Assembly: GCA_028868515.1 (NCBI GenBank)
Contig: JAGWUI010000015.1
Coordinates: forward strand, 1-64,000
Direction of reading: 5' to 3'
Length of the DNA stretch: 64,000 nucleotides
From: Gammaproteobacteria bacterium
Lineage (GTDB): Bacteria; Pseudomonadota; Gammaproteobacteria; Pseudomonadales; Moraxellaceae
Shown: positions 8,985-16,427 of the stretch, one piece after another
Layout of the letters: each line of letters begins with the position of its first letter
Position numbering within the stretch: the stretch's first letter is position 1
The notes under the pieces: model-generated
The model's input: only the letters and a program-made list of their open reading frames with translations
The model's database searches: none
Told to the model about the DNA's origin: nothing
Made by a program: the position numbers and the translations under genes

Positions 8985-9194
8985 TTACCTATTTTTTAAT
9001 TCATCCTTAACGTGTCCGGGAAACCACTCCCAAAGCACATCATAATAGACAGCGCGGATTTCATTGTAATTCACCTCAGCAAAACCATGTACATTTGAAA
9101 AGTTCATCGGTTGGTGGAAAAAGTCATGCATCTGTTCCACTAAGAGAAAAACACGTTTAATGTCATCAAGCTTCACAACTACTGTATCAGTCAT
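8985..9194 (-). CDS. Small hypothetical protein
   Basis: A 69-residue acidic soluble protein with no recognised domain and no signal peptide. The ATG at 9194 is preceded by GGTGAG at a suitable distance; a GTG at 9203 would add three residues. It lies alone between the terminator of the lipid A-type operon and the convergent-side AraC gene on the same strand. The spacing and ribosome site make it a plausible real gene, but nothing in the sequence suggests a function. Confidence 0.55.
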   Translation of the reverse strand: MTDTVVVKLDDIKRVFLLVEQMHDFFHQPMNFSNVHGFAEVNYNEIRAVYYDVLWEWFPGHVKDELKNR

Positions 9195-9315
9195 AGCACT
9201 CACCGCATGATAAATTTAAGGGTACGATCGGGCAAATCAAGCTTGCCATTAAAAATTCGCTCTATTGCTTAACTTAATAGGCTATGACTCATATTTCTAC
9301 TTTAGCAAGAATCCT

Positions 9316-10338
9316 CTAATCCACAAACTTCTTCGGTGTCATCCCCGTCCAGCGTTTAAATGCGCGCGTAAAATTAGCGGTATCAGTATAACCGAGCTTC
9401 TCGGCAATAGAATCCAAACTCATCTCACGTTTGCGAAGCATCGACCTTGCTTTGTGTTGTCGTAACTCATCAATCACGGAGCTAAAACTTTTATCTTCTT
9501 GTGCAAGTTGGCGCTGTAATGTCCGTGGAGACATATGTAGTTTCTCCGCAACATCCTCCAAAGTACAAAAGCCTAACGCCTCATCGTATGCCAACTCACC
9601 CACCAAACGACTGAAGCTACTGTTTTTCATCACAGCATTTAACTCGCGCTTACACTGCTCTCGTGCCAAACGTGCCGTCATCGGGTCAGCCATAATTAAA
9701 GGCAAATCCAAATAACTACTCGGAAAAATCAACCGCGTTTGTGGTTGCTCAAAGCTTACCTTGCCAGGAATGAGGTTTTCGAACCGAGAATAATACTCAG
9801 GACGCTTAAATGAACACTCAGCTGCACCTACTAAACGCTGTCCTGTCAGCGCTTCCCCCATCATCGCAAAGCCCAGCATGAGTGCCATGACACCTGACGA
9901 ACCTAGCGAATACTCAGGATAGACCTCATTAAAATACAAGCTACAGTTCTCTTCACCCACATCGAGCAGAATCGTAAAAGCTGACGACAGCACACCAGAG
10001 AATTGCTGGGCGATCTCTAACGCTGCACGCACATCTTTACCAATCATGGCGGCGAAACCAACCAGCCCGTGACACGAAACCTTCATCTGTAGACCGAGTA
10101 GAAATCCAAGACCCGGTTCATTGGTCAATTGAACTGCACGCGCAAAAAGTTGGGAGAACACCTCAAAATCGAGATACCAAAACACATCATTGGCCTGTTC
10201 TAAGGTAATACCACTCCCCTCCAGCAGCTCTTCGGCAGAGATATTCATTCGTTCGACCACGTCGATCAACAAGCCAATATAGATCGCGAGAATCTTCGGC
10301 TGTGTGGTACTTGATGAGGAAGTTGAGGTTGGACGCAT
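9316..10338 (-). CDS. AraC-family transcriptional regulator (PF12625 N-terminal domain)
   Basis: 340-residue regulator with an N-terminal ligand-sensing domain of the AraC arabinose-binding-like type (roughly residues 25-205) and a C-terminal AraC DNA-binding domain with two helix-turn-helix units (LEDVAEKLHMSPRTLQRQL and LDSIAEKLGYTDTANFTRAFKRWTGMTPKKF). It is divergent from the PF10118 protein gene 110 bases away, so that gene is its likely target. This pairing of an OruR-like AraC regulator with a PF10118 protein fits lipid or hydrophobic-compound metabolism in related bacteria, but the ligand is unknown. It is a distant paralogue of the regulator at 62.9 kb. Confidence 0.9.
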   Translation of the reverse strand: MRPTSTSSSSTTQPKILAIYIGLLIDVVERMNISAEELLEGSGITLEQANDVFWYLDFEVFSQLFARAVQLTNEPGLGFLLGLQMKVSCHGLVGFAAMIGKDVRAALEIAQQFSGVLSSAFTILLDVGEENCSLYFNEVYPEYSLGSSGVMALMLGFAMMGEALTGQRLVGAAECSFKRPEYYSRFENLIPGKVSFEQPQTRLIFPSSYLDLPLIMADPMTARLAREQCKRELNAVMKNSSFSRLVGELAYDEALGFCTLEDVAEKLHMSPRTLQRQLAQEDKSFSSVIDELRQHKARSMLRKREMSLDSIAEKLGYTDTANFTRAFKRWTGMTPKKFVD

Positions 10339-10447
10339 ATTTTGTACTGGCGTGAAGTGACAGAAAGATGTCGTACTGTGAACTATATCACATCAAATAT
10401 TAGACACATAATGAGGGTGTACGATTGTTCACCAGAGGAAATATCCC

Positions 10448-11368
10448 ATGAGCGCGATTACCAACATTGATCCAACACACGCAAAGCCAGTGGCAGAAAA
10501 AACAGCAACTAAAGCACCAGCCAAGATTCCTCCACGCAGAATCGACTTCAACTTTTCTGCTGAAAATGTGCCTCGCTATTATGTTGGAAATGATCCGTTC
10601 CTCACCACATTCGTCACTGCATTATCGTCAGTATTTCCTGAAGGTGAGTTTTTCTTTGTTGAATCCGTTCGCCATTATCGTGACCGCGTCACCGATCCTG
10701 CACTTAAAGCAGACGTTTCAGGCTTTATCGGTCAGGAAGCATTGCACTCATTGGCACATAAAGCATTCAATGATGCGGCAACAGTTCAAGGCTTTCAAGT
10801 TGACAAATTAGATCGTGATATTGGCGTCATATTACGCGCAGTCAAACGTTTAACACCGCCGATGTTTCATCTTGCAGTGACAGCATGTTTGGAGCATTAC
10901 ACAGCTGTATTTACTGAGATGTTGCTAAAACGCGACGATGTCATTGAACTTTTTTCGCCTGAAATTCGAAATCTTTATCTTTGGCATTCAGTCGAAGAAA
11001 ATGAACATAAGAATGTCGCATTTGATGTCTACGAAACTGTAGGTGGTGGCTATTTGCTTCGTGCTGGAACGATGATTCCAGTGACGGTTGTTTTCTTTGC
11101 CGTCATTCTCGCTTTTCAAGCACGTTTACTGGCTAAAGATGGTCAACTCCTTAATCTTCGCCAGAACATCAAAGGTTTCAGCTATCTTTTTGGTACCAAA
11201 GGTTTGTTATCAAACTTGATTCCACAATACATCGACTGGTTCAAACCAAACTTTCACCCAAGTCATCATGACACTGATGCATTATTGGATAAATGGAGAA
11301 ATGCATTGTTTGGTGAAAATGGTGTACTCACCAGCAAAATGATGAAACCAAAAAGTAAGAAAGATTAA
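10448..11368 (+). CDS. PF10118 predicted metal-dependent hydrolase (ferritin-like)
   Basis: 306-residue protein of the PF10118 family. A helical di-metal pattern can be seen: E72 (FFFVESVRHY), E97 and H100 (GQEALHSLAH), E149 and H150 (CLEHYTAVF), and E183/E184 with H187 (EENEHKN), like ferritin-like di-iron proteins. One likely membrane-associated hydrophobic helix lies near residues 208-228 (TMIPVTVVFFAVILAF). The N-terminus is rich in Lys, Ala and Pro. AGAGGAAA precedes the ATG. It is divergent from its presumed AraC regulator. The reaction is unknown; hydrolase is only the family label, and an oxidase or oxygenase role is equally possible. Confidence 0.85.
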   Translation: MSAITNIDPTHAKPVAEKTATKAPAKIPPRRIDFNFSAENVPRYYVGNDPFLTTFVTALSSVFPEGEFFFVESVRHYRDRVTDPALKADVSGFIGQEALHSLAHKAFNDAATVQGFQVDKLDRDIGVILRAVKRLTPPMFHLAVTACLEHYTAVFTEMLLKRDDVIELFSPEIRNLYLWHSVEENEHKNVAFDVYETVGGGYLLRAGTMIPVTVVFFAVILAFQARLLAKDGQLLNLRQNIKGFSYLFGTKGLLSNLIPQYIDWFKPNFHPSHHDTDALLDKWRNALFGENGVLTSKMMKPKSKKD

Positions 11369-11387
11369 TAACGGTAAAATTTATACG

Positions 11388-11408
11388 GGGCAACGCTTGT
11401 CGTTGCCC
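11388..11408. terminator. Hairpin between convergent genes
   Basis: An 8-bp stem GGGCAACG/CGTTGCCC with a 5-base loop lies between the stops of the PF10118 gene and truB. It is followed by TAATTGCTTTTC on the plus strand, only weakly T-rich, so terminator function is probable rather than certain. Confidence 0.55.
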
Positions 11409-11419
11409 TAATTGCTTTT

Positions 11420-12322
11420 CTAATTCACCACACGTTTCGGGTGCAATGTCCTAAATTTATCGACAATCCCCAGACCTAAAAATCGACCATTTTCAAACGC
11501 CAGCGTCTCACCTTGTGGTGCATTGCCCGCATTAATCGCCTGTCCACGACAAAAGAATACCGCCTCATCCAAACTGAGATCTATTCTCGGAAAATCATCC
11601 ACTGGCGCATAAGTTGGCAACAACAACGCATCACGTCCTGCCTCGTCCAGCGACTCTAAATATTCAATAGTATTTCGTTCATCCAAAACAAAAGACGCCG
11701 TTTGTGTACGATGCAGACTTGCCACATGACCACCACAGCCTAATGCCGTACCTATATCTTCAGCTAATGTTCTAATATAAGTACCTTTGCTGCATTTCAC
11801 AGTGAGAGTCAGCGTTGTCGCATCAAACGCATCCAGCGTCAGCGCATAAATCGTCACGGGTCGCGCAGGACGTTCGACTTCAATGCCTTGTCGCGCTAAT
11901 TCATATAACGGACGACCGTCTTTTTTCAGTGCTGAATACATCGGTGGTACTTGCATGATGTCGCCACGAAACTGAGCTAGAACGCTTTCAATCAATTGTG
12001 CATTCAGCGCAGGCACGGCAAATTCTTGGACGATTTCACCTTCTTTATCTCCTGTCGTCGTCGTTGCACCGAGTTGCACGACAGTTTGATAGGTTTTATC
12101 GGAATCCAATAAATAATGCGAAAACTTGGTCGCCTCACCCAAGCAAATCGGCAGCAACCCAGTTGCTAAAGGATCAAGTGCACCTGTATGTCCTGCTTTT
12201 TGCGCACGATATAACCAGCGGACTTTTTGCAAAATACCGTTGGAGCTATAACCTTGCGGCTTATTTAGTAGGAAAACACCGCTAATGGCGCGACGAATGA
12301 TCTTTGGACGTGGATCTGACAT
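11420..12322 (-). CDS. truB: tRNA pseudouridine(55) synthase TruB
   Basis: Converts U55 to pseudouridine in the T loop of tRNAs. The catalytic motif [12 protein letters not shown] is at residues 44-55 with nucleophile D50; KPQGYSSN, the [16 protein letters not shown] segment and [16 protein letters not shown] follow as in other TruB proteins. At 300 residues it is normal length, with a C-terminal PUA-like portion. It stands alone here rather than in the usual rimP-nusA-infB-rbfA-truB order. It is divergent from the ECF sigma gene. Confidence 0.95.
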   Translation of the reverse strand: MSDPRPKIIRRAISGVFLLNKPQGYSSNGILQKVRWLYRAQKAGHTGALDPLATGLLPICLGEATKFSHYLLDSDKTYQTVVQLGATTTTGDKEGEIVQEFAVPALNAQLIESVLAQFRGDIMQVPPMYSALKKDGRPLYELARQGIEVERPARPVTIYALTLDAFDATTLTLTVKCSKGTYIRTLAEDIGTALGCGGHVASLHRTQTASFVLDERNTIEYLESLDEAGRDALLLPTYAPVDDFPRIDLSLDEAVFFCRGQAINAGNAPQGETLAFENGRFLGLGIVDKFRTLHPKRVVN

Positions 12323-12490
12323 TATAAAAAATCGATAAAAATGGATAATTTATTTTAACAGGTTTCGAGTTTTTCAGGGACGAACAAATATTTTACTAAT
12401 CATTTAACGACTACCTTGCTAATCATGCCAGATTCGCTTCAAATACAGGCTCACTCGCTCCAATAATCATTCAGACTCAGTTGATTTGGT

Positions 12491-13093
12491 ATGTACGAAG
12501 AAGAAATAGAAATTGCATCGCGCATCAATGCTGGTGATCGCAGCGCATTACGTGAAATTATGAAGCTCCACGGTGGCGCGATGATCGCCGCTGCGCGGGG
12601 AGTTTGCCCTCATGCTGTGGATGATGTGGTGCAAGAAGCGTGGATTGCAGCGCTTGCAGCGTTACCCAATTTTGAGCATCGTTCCAGCCTAAAAACATGG
12701 CTCGTGCGAATCACCATCAATAAAGCATACACCTATGTCCGCCAAACTCGGCGCGAAGTTTCGTTAGATGGTTTAAGTGATGCGCAAGATCCACTTCAGC
12801 ATTCTTTTGATGCATCTGATCACTGGGTATCGCCGTGGCAAGGCTGGACGGATGATTCTCCTGACAAGTTACTTGAAGCTCATGTTTTAAAAGAATGTTT
12901 AGAGAAGCATCTCGATAAACTTCCGCAAGGTCAGCGTATGGCGATGACTTTGACTGATTTTATGGGGCTTGATGCTGAAGAAGTGTGTAACAATTTGGCG
13001 GTTTCTGCGTCTAACTTACGGGTGCTATTGCATCGTGCGCGCATTACGATTCACGCGATGGTGGCGCATTACGAAGCGACTGGCGACTGCTAA
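12491..13093 (+). CDS. ECF RNA polymerase sigma factor
   Basis: Extracytoplasmic-function sigma factor, 200 residues. Region 2 is visible at about residues 24-95 (VDDVVQEAWIAALAALPNFEHRSSLKTWLVRITINKAYTYVR) and region 4 at about 132-190 (LPQGQRMAMTLTDFMGLDAEEVCNNLAVSASNLRVLLHRARI). A zinc-finger anti-sigma gene starts 10 bases downstream and the HvfA-type copper locus lies 1-2 kb further on. Related ECF factors control DoxX/bufferin loci in other proteobacteria, and both divergent promoters of that locus here carry an ECF-type -35/-10 pattern. I see no copy of that pattern before this gene, so autoregulation is not supported. Confidence 0.9.
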   Translation: MYEEEIEIASRINAGDRSALREIMKLHGGAMIAAARGVCPHAVDDVVQEAWIAALAALPNFEHRSSLKTWLVRITINKAYTYVRQTRREVSLDGLSDAQDPLQHSFDASDHWVSPWQGWTDDSPDKLLEAHVLKECLEKHLDKLPQGQRMAMTLTDFMGLDAEEVCNNLAVSASNLRVLLHRARITIHAMVAHYEATGDC

Positions 13094-13103
13094 GGGGATT
13101 ATT

Positions 13104-13325
13104 ATGTTGAAATGTAAAGATATTGGTTATCTTTCCAGTGATTATCTGGATGGAAATTTAACAAAATCTCAGCGTCTGAGTTTTCGTTTGCATTTGACCA
13201 TTTGCAGTCATTGCCGCCGTTTTATGCGCCAAATGAATTTAATTCATAAGACCCTGCCGCAATATCGTTTTGTTGAACCTGATGATCAGCAGGTTGATGC
13301 GTGGATGAATGGGTTGTCTAAATAA
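13104..13325 (+). CDS. Zinc-finger (ZAS/zf-HC2) anti-sigma factor
   Basis: A 73-residue soluble protein with the zinc-associated anti-sigma motif H-x3-C-x2-C in HLTICSHC and an upstream Cys (residue 4). There is no membrane helix, so it should act in the cytoplasm, binding the ECF sigma factor encoded immediately upstream. The start is fixed by AAGGGGATT just before the ATG at 13104; an upstream in-frame ATG at 12969 lies inside the sigma gene and is not used. The AbiJ-like gene begins 2 bases after its stop. The signal that releases the sigma factor is not evident from the sequence. Confidence 0.82.
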   Translation: MLKCKDIGYLSSDYLDGNLTKSQRLSFRLHLTICSHCRRFMRQMNLIHKTLPQYRFVEPDDQQVDAWMNGLSK

Positions 13326-13327
13326 CT

Positions 13328-14167
13328 ATGGATGAAAGCACTTTAGATAAAATTGCAGAAATTATCTGTGGGAATGGAGAACAATATCCTGAATATCGCT
13401 CCTCTGCTAAACTAACTGAATTTTTTGCTAGAGCAGGGGTTCCAAGATTTGTCCACGACGGTACAACACGTCAACGTTGGGTATTAGCTTGTCTTAACAA
13501 TTGCTCGCGAGATGAACTAGCCAAAGTATTAAAAAGACTAGTGTCTCCTAAAGAATATGCGGGGAATAAAACAAAGATAAGCCAAGCACTAAAATCCCTT
13601 AATGAAGCCACGTATGTTGAAGGTTTTCGTATTAAATTAGATGGTCTTGAAGCTAAATTTGAAAGAATAGAAATTAATTTTGAAGAAGACTCTATTGATG
13701 AATTAAAGCCGCTACCTCCTCCTGATTTTATGAATTTAGGCCTTGAAGCTGGAATTGGTGAGATATTACAGTCACGTTGGATAGAGACACAAAAATGTGT
13801 CGATGCGGAAGCTTTCCTTGCAAGTATTATTATGATGGGTAGTCTATTAGAAGGAATATTATTAGGTATATGCCAAAAAAAGCCCGCAGAGGTAAATACC
13901 TGTACTTCCGCACCTAAAGATAGTAAGACTGGGAAGGTTAAGAAATTCCACGAATGGAGTTTAGCTGAGATGATAGATGTAGCACATCAAATTGGCTGGC
14001 TTGGTTTAGATGTGAAGAAATTTAGCCATGTCTTGCGAGGCTTCAGAAACTTAGTTCACCCATATGAACATATGGTATCTGGCGCAAATCCAGACAAAGA
14101 TACATGCGGTATTTCTTGGCTAGTTGTCCAAGCTGCGGTAAATGATCTAGCAAAATCGATCAAATAA
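13328..14167 (+). CDS. AbiJ/HEPN-like protein (putative abortive infection)
   Basis: A 279-residue soluble protein. The N-terminal ~110 residues (RWVLACLNNCSRDELAKVLKRLVSPKEYAG...LNEATYVEGFRIKLDG) resemble the AbiJ N-terminal domain type 3. The C-terminal helical part has R237-x6-H244 in RGFRNLVHP, which fits the HEPN ribonuclease motif (R-x4-6-H). Such proteins act as toxins or RNases in phage defence. Composition is more A+T-rich than neighbours. It begins only 2 bases after the anti-sigma stop, so it may be cotranscribed with the sigma operon, and it separates that operon from the copper locus. No antitoxin partner is visible. Domain names are from motif recall, not a profile search. Confidence 0.6.
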   Translation: MDESTLDKIAEIICGNGEQYPEYRSSAKLTEFFARAGVPRFVHDGTTRQRWVLACLNNCSRDELAKVLKRLVSPKEYAGNKTKISQALKSLNEATYVEGFRIKLDGLEAKFERIEINFEEDSIDELKPLPPPDFMNLGLEAGIGEILQSRWIETQKCVDAEAFLASIIMMGSLLEGILLGICQKKPAEVNTCTSAPKDSKTGKVKKFHEWSLAEMIDVAHQIGWLGLDVKKFSHVLRGFRNLVHPYEHMVSGANPDKDTCGISWLVVQAAVNDLAKSIK

Positions 14168-14201
14168 CGCAGCTAAAGAATTTCTATTAGATGCCACTAA
14201 C

Positions 14202-14816
14202 TCAACGCTTCGTCATCTTCACCAACCAATAATCCACACTGACATAACGTCCACCGCCCATATAAATCAGTGCTAACAACATAATCAAGTAGGTCACGGC
14301 AAACTCAACGCCATTGTTAATAATCGCAAAATTACCACTTGATGTGAGCCAATCATAATTGCCATATTTCATCAGAATCTCACGTGCAGCTTCAATCTTA
14401 TCGCCCGACTCAATGACACGCTGATTAGCAAATGGCGCAGTGTAATCTGCTATCGCTTGCCAGCCATTTGGTAAATGCACCTTAAAGATCGCAACCAACA
14501 TCGTGACAATCAGTGGAATACTGATCCAACGCGTAAACAAACCTAAAGTCAGCAAAACTGCACCACTTAATTCTGTACCCGTAGCTAAACTCGCCATCAA
14601 AGTCGGAAATGGCAATCCCAATCCATCCGCGCCAAACCAAGCAACCGTATCCGAAAACGCAGCTAATTTATTCATGCCAGCAGTCCAGAATACAGGTGCG
14701 AGATAAAGCCGCAATGCCAACGCAGGAATCCCATCCAGAGGTTGCAGCAAACTTGATATACGATCTAGTAGTGTATGAACAGTTTGAATTGGAGATTTTA
14801 AGCAAATGGTTTTCAT
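14202..14816 (-). CDS. DoxX-family membrane protein of the HvfA/bufferin locus
   Basis: 204-residue inner-membrane protein with four predicted membrane helices and the DoxX pattern (LRLYLAPVFWTAGMNKL near residue 36, then TGTELSGAVLLTLGLFTRW). DoxX genes accompany MNIO-modified copper-binding peptides in many proteobacteria, where they are thought to help the redox or membrane side of the system. It is divergent from the precursor gene with 212 bases between. An ECF-type promoter reads into it about 30-40 bases upstream of the ATG and closely matches the promoter of the precursor gene. Confidence 0.85.
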   Translation of the reverse strand: MKTICLKSPIQTVHTLLDRISSLLQPLDGIPALALRLYLAPVFWTAGMNKLAAFSDTVAWFGADGLGLPFPTLMASLATGTELSGAVLLTLGLFTRWISIPLIVTMLVAIFKVHLPNGWQAIADYTAPFANQRVIESGDKIEAAREILMKYGNYDWLTSSGNFAIINNGVEFAVTYLIMLLALIYMGGGRYVSVDYWLVKMTKR

Positions 14817-14852
14817 GATATTGACTCACCTGACTATAGAAAATGTACTCCT

Positions 14853-14880
14853 TAGACACATGAGTCTTCATTTCATTACA
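14853..14880 (-). promoter_or_regulatory. ECF-type promoter for the doxX gene
   Basis: Read on the minus strand: TGTAAT (14880-14875), a 16-base spacer, then TGTCTA (14858-14853), placed 37 bases before the doxX start codon. The AAY at -35 and GTC at -10 are the ECF hallmark. The arrangement is the same as the promoter facing the precursor gene, with one change in each hexamer. Confidence 0.6.
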
Positions 14881-14935
14881 CGTCGCGATTAAAAAAACGA
14901 AAAAAAAATTTATTTAAAATATTTTTTGAAATCGA

Positions 14936-14963
14936 TGTAACAAATCCTGATGAACTTCGTCTA
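14936..14963 (+). promoter_or_regulatory. ECF-type promoter for the HvfA-like precursor gene
   Basis: TGTAAC (14936-14941), a 16-base spacer and CGTCTA (14958-14963) match the classic ECF promoter form (AAC at -35, CGTC at -10). A start site near 14970 would give a leader of about 60 bases before the precursor ATG. An A+T-rich tract separates this promoter from the divergent one. Confidence 0.65.
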
Positions 14964-15028
14964 CCTTAGGAGCGTACAACTGAGCGTGCGCCACTTAACC
15001 CAAATGCACATTTAAAGGAATACATTCC

Positions 15029-15418
15029 ATGTCAAACAAACTCCAAACTCTGACCCCAATCGCTGCAATGTTAGCAATGTCACTCACAGGTCTAGCACAT
15101 GCTGCGGATACAGCAAACCCAGCGCCTACAGCAATGGCAATGTCCAAAACAGCCGATGCAAATTGCGGGGCAAACAAAAAAACTCAAGAAGCCAAATGTG
15201 GTATTCATAAAGCAGCAATGGGCGGCATGAAAGAAGGCAAATGCGGTGAAGCAAAATGCGGTGCTGACAAAGGCAAAAAAATGGAACACGGCATGGTCGT
15301 CGAATCCTATGTCCACAAACCAGCCATGGGCGGCATGAAAGAAGGTAAATGCGGCGAAGCAAAATGCGGCGCGGACAAAGGCAAAAAAATGGAACACGGC
15401 ATGGTCGTCGAAAAATAA
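15029..15418 (+). CDS. hvfA: HvfA/bufferin-type precursor peptide (EGKCG copper-binding RiPP)
   Basis: 129-residue secreted precursor. A Sec signal peptide covers residues 1-25 (cleavage after GLAHA). The mature part has six cysteines, all followed by Gly: C46, C57, C72, C77, C108 and C113. Four lie in two EGKCGEAKCG units. In Haemophilus HvfA such cysteines are converted to oxazolone/thioamide pairs by the HvfB-HvfC enzyme, giving a copper-binding peptide. A 36-residue block (ending GKKMEHGMVVE) is present twice in tandem, with extra Met and His residues that could also bind metal. The modifying enzyme genes follow directly. The modification and metal in this organism are inferred. Confidence 0.85.
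   Translation: MSNKLQTLTPIAAMLAMSLTGLAHAADTANPAPTAMAMSKTADANCGANKKTQEAKCGIHKAAMGGMKEGKCGEAKCGADKGKKMEHGMVVESYVHKPAMGGMKEGKCGEAKCGADKGKKMEHGMVVEK
15209..15412 (+). repeat. Two tandem copies of a ~96-bp coding repeat in the precursor gene
   Basis: Copies at about 15209-15304 and 15317-15412, offset by 108 bp, differ at only a handful of bases, mostly silent. Each encodes the 32-residue segment from K-x-AMGGMKEGKCG to HGMVVE. Confidence 0.88.
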
Positions 15419-15424
15419 TGATTA

Positions 15425-15472
15425 TTCGCGGCTGTTTATGATGCTTGCTTCTGTCTCATAAATAGCCGCGAA
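15425..15472 (+). promoter_or_regulatory. Large intercistronic hairpin between precursor and MNIO genes
   Basis: A 17-bp stem with one G-U pair (arms 15425-15441 and 15456-15472) and a 14-base loop starts 6 bases after the precursor stop. It lacks a T run, so it is more likely a partial terminator or mRNA stabiliser than a full stop. This would keep the precursor mRNA in excess over the enzyme mRNA. Confidence 0.65.
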
Positions 15473-15517
15473 AATCCTTTGTGATTTTTCAAAGCTATTT
15501 CACACGGAATCTTCACC

Positions 15518-16426
15518 ATGGCGACATTGACCCAACAAAAAAATAATCAGATTTTGCATGGCGCAGGACTTGGGCTACGGCGCGACTTTATGCCAGAACT
15601 CAAACAAAGATTGGATTCAGGTGAAATCATCAATCCACCTGATTTCTATGAAATTGCGCCAGAAAACTGGATTGGCATGGGTGGTCGTCATGCACGCGTA
15701 TTGCGTGAATATACTGAAAAATATCCTTTTGCTTGTCATGGCCTGTCATTGTCGATTGGCGGTGTCAGTCCACTAAATATTGAATTTTTAAAGCAAATTC
15801 GTACATTTTTAGACACGCATCAAATCTCCATCTATTCCGAACATCTCAGCTATACCCATGACAGCTCATATTTATACGATCTGATGCCGATTCCCATGAC
15901 TTTGGGTGCAGCCAAATATGTCGCAGATCGCGTCATTCAAGCGCAAGAGATTTTAGGTCGTAGGCTTATCTTAGAAAACGTATCCACTTACGCCATGCCC
16001 GCAGCAGAAATGTCCGAAGCCGAATTCATTTGCGAAGTCATTCAACGCGCAGACTGCGACCTCTTGCTCGATGTAAATAATGTCTATGTGAATAGCATCA
16101 ACCATCACTCAGACGCACGCGCCTTGATTCAAGCGATGCCGCCTGAACGCATCCGCTATCTGCATATCGCAGGTCATCATCAGGAGGATGCAACGCTGTT
16201 GATTGATACGCATGGTAATGACGTGAATCATGCGGTGTGGGAACTTCTACAATTTACCTATGACACCATCGGCATACGCCCGACTTTGCTTGAACGGGAT
16301 TTTAATATTCCCTCATTGGATGGATTACTCAACGAAGTCGATCAGATCCGACATTTGCAAACGTCACATCGTCATCAGAAGTTCACACAACCAAATGCGC
16401 ATGAATTAAGCCACGCGAGCGCATAA
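15518..16426 (+). CDS. hvfB: MNIO-family RiPP modifying enzyme (DUF692, HvfB/BufB)
   Basis: Multinuclear non-heme iron-dependent oxidase that, with its partner, modifies cysteines of the precursor. The DUF692 TIM-barrel ligands are present: YEIAPENW (E45), CHGLSLS (H74), SEHLSY (E108, H109), LENVSTY (E153, N154), LDVNNVYVN (D185, N187), NHH (H196, H197), HIAGHH (H216, H220), DTHG (D230, H232) and ERD (E259, D261). Length 302 fits the family. The start has GGAATC just upstream. The partner gene begins 1 base after its stop, so the two are translationally coupled. The protein should act in the cytoplasm before export of the precursor. Confidence 0.92.
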   Translation: MATLTQQKNNQILHGAGLGLRRDFMPELKQRLDSGEIINPPDFYEIAPENWIGMGGRHARVLREYTEKYPFACHGLSLSIGGVSPLNIEFLKQIRTFLDTHQISIYSEHLSYTHDSSYLYDLMPIPMTLGAAKYVADRVIQAQEILGRRLILENVSTYAMPAAEMSEAEFICEVIQRADCDLLLDVNNVYVNSINHHSDARALIQAMPPERIRYLHIAGHHQEDATLLIDTHGNDVNHAVWELLQFTYDTIGIRPTLLERDFNIPSLDGLLNEVDQIRHLQTSHRHQKFTQPNAHELSHASA

Positions 16427-16427
16427 C

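Noticed and set aside
15092-15397. Minus-strand Cys/Phe-rich ORF opposite the precursor gene
   Set aside because: It mirrors the repetitive codons of the precursor; the plus-strand frame has the signal peptide, ribosome site and operon context.
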